5,507 nucleotides of DNA from an uncultured Clostridia bacterium (GTDB lineage: Bacteria > Bacillota > Clostridia > Oscillospirales > Oscillospiraceae). A program made the translations under genes and the position numbers. The notes beneath the pieces were generated by a model. It did no database searches. It saw nothing but the letters and a program-made list of their open reading frames with translations, and was not told where the DNA came from. Positions 5,492 through 5,507 of the stretch are shown here, piece after piece (the first letter of the stretch is position 1; each line of letters begins with the position of its first letter). The stretch is from contig CAMWSZ010000235.1 of NCBI GenBank assembly GCA_947177005.1, positions 1 to 5,507 on the forward strand, read 5' to 3'.

Positions 5492-5507
5492 CTATAAGGA
5501 TAAGATC
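5484..5507 (+). CDS. Start of a further gene, cut by the window edge (possibly DUF2786)
   Basis: GGAGGAA at 5470-5476 is followed seven bases later by ATG 5484 and the codons for MADYKDKI, still open at the edge. It overlaps the XRE gene by eight bases in another frame, the same coupling style as the rest of the operon. DUF2786 proteins of clostridial mobile DNA often begin with a similar DKI followed by a conserved RKLLALA helix, so that is my guess, but only eight residues are visible and the identity is unproven. Confidence 0.6.

Noticed and set aside
1..5507. CRISPR array, tRNA, rRNA, insertion sequence or attachment site
   Set aside because: No regularly spaced repeats, cloverleaf-like segments, transposase motifs or terminal inverted repeats were seen on either strand.

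Overview
The window is a tightly packed, one-directional block of accessory genes, all on the + strand. It most likely comes from a Gram-positive anaerobe of the class Clostridia (gut Oscillospiraceae or Lachnospiraceae type). Pointers to this are strong AGGAGG-type ribosome sites before nearly every gene, a consensus sigma-A promoter, about 60% GC in the main block, and proteins that resemble the uncharacterised families carried by conjugative elements and large plasmids of such bacteria. No integrase, relaxase, capsid, replication, tRNA, rRNA or CRISPR feature is visible, so assignment to a mobile element is inference.

Layout. Positions 2-1231 hold the 3' part of a gene of unknown function with a Cys-x2-Cys...Cys motif and a C-terminal beta-rich domain that may be an OB-fold. 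Its reading frame is open to the window edge, so the true start may lie outside. Its base composition is nearer 50% GC than that of the genes that follow. Positions 1232-1371 form a regulatory region with a near-perfect promoter (TTGACA, 17 bp, TATGAT), an inverted repeat inside the promoter spacer, and a repeated ATAGG(A)GGTACACCA element found once at the -10/transcription start and once across the Shine-Dalgarno and start codon of the next gene.

From 1372 to the right edge runs a probable operon of at least nine genes: a coiled-coil protein (1372-2064), a 73-aa protein (2175-2396), a 236-aa protein (2427-3137), a 54-aa basic protein (3121-3285), a 231-aa protein (3282-3977), a 47-aa protein (3993-4136), a 237-aa protein (4136-4849), an XRE-type helix-turn-helix protein fused to an eight-cysteine zinc-ribbon tail (4850-5491), and the first eight codons of another gene (5484-5507). 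From 2397 onward the genes overlap or are separated by 30 bases or fewer, which points to translational coupling.

Only the XRE protein can be given a molecular role with confidence: it binds DNA, and it is the obvious candidate to control the promoter upstream of its own operon. A set of small uncharacterised proteins ending in a helix-turn-helix regulator, driven by a promoter with a palindrome in its spacer, resembles the arrangement of anti-defence (acr-aca) operons. That makes the unknown genes reasonable candidates for counter-defence or establishment functions, but nothing in their sequences proves it.
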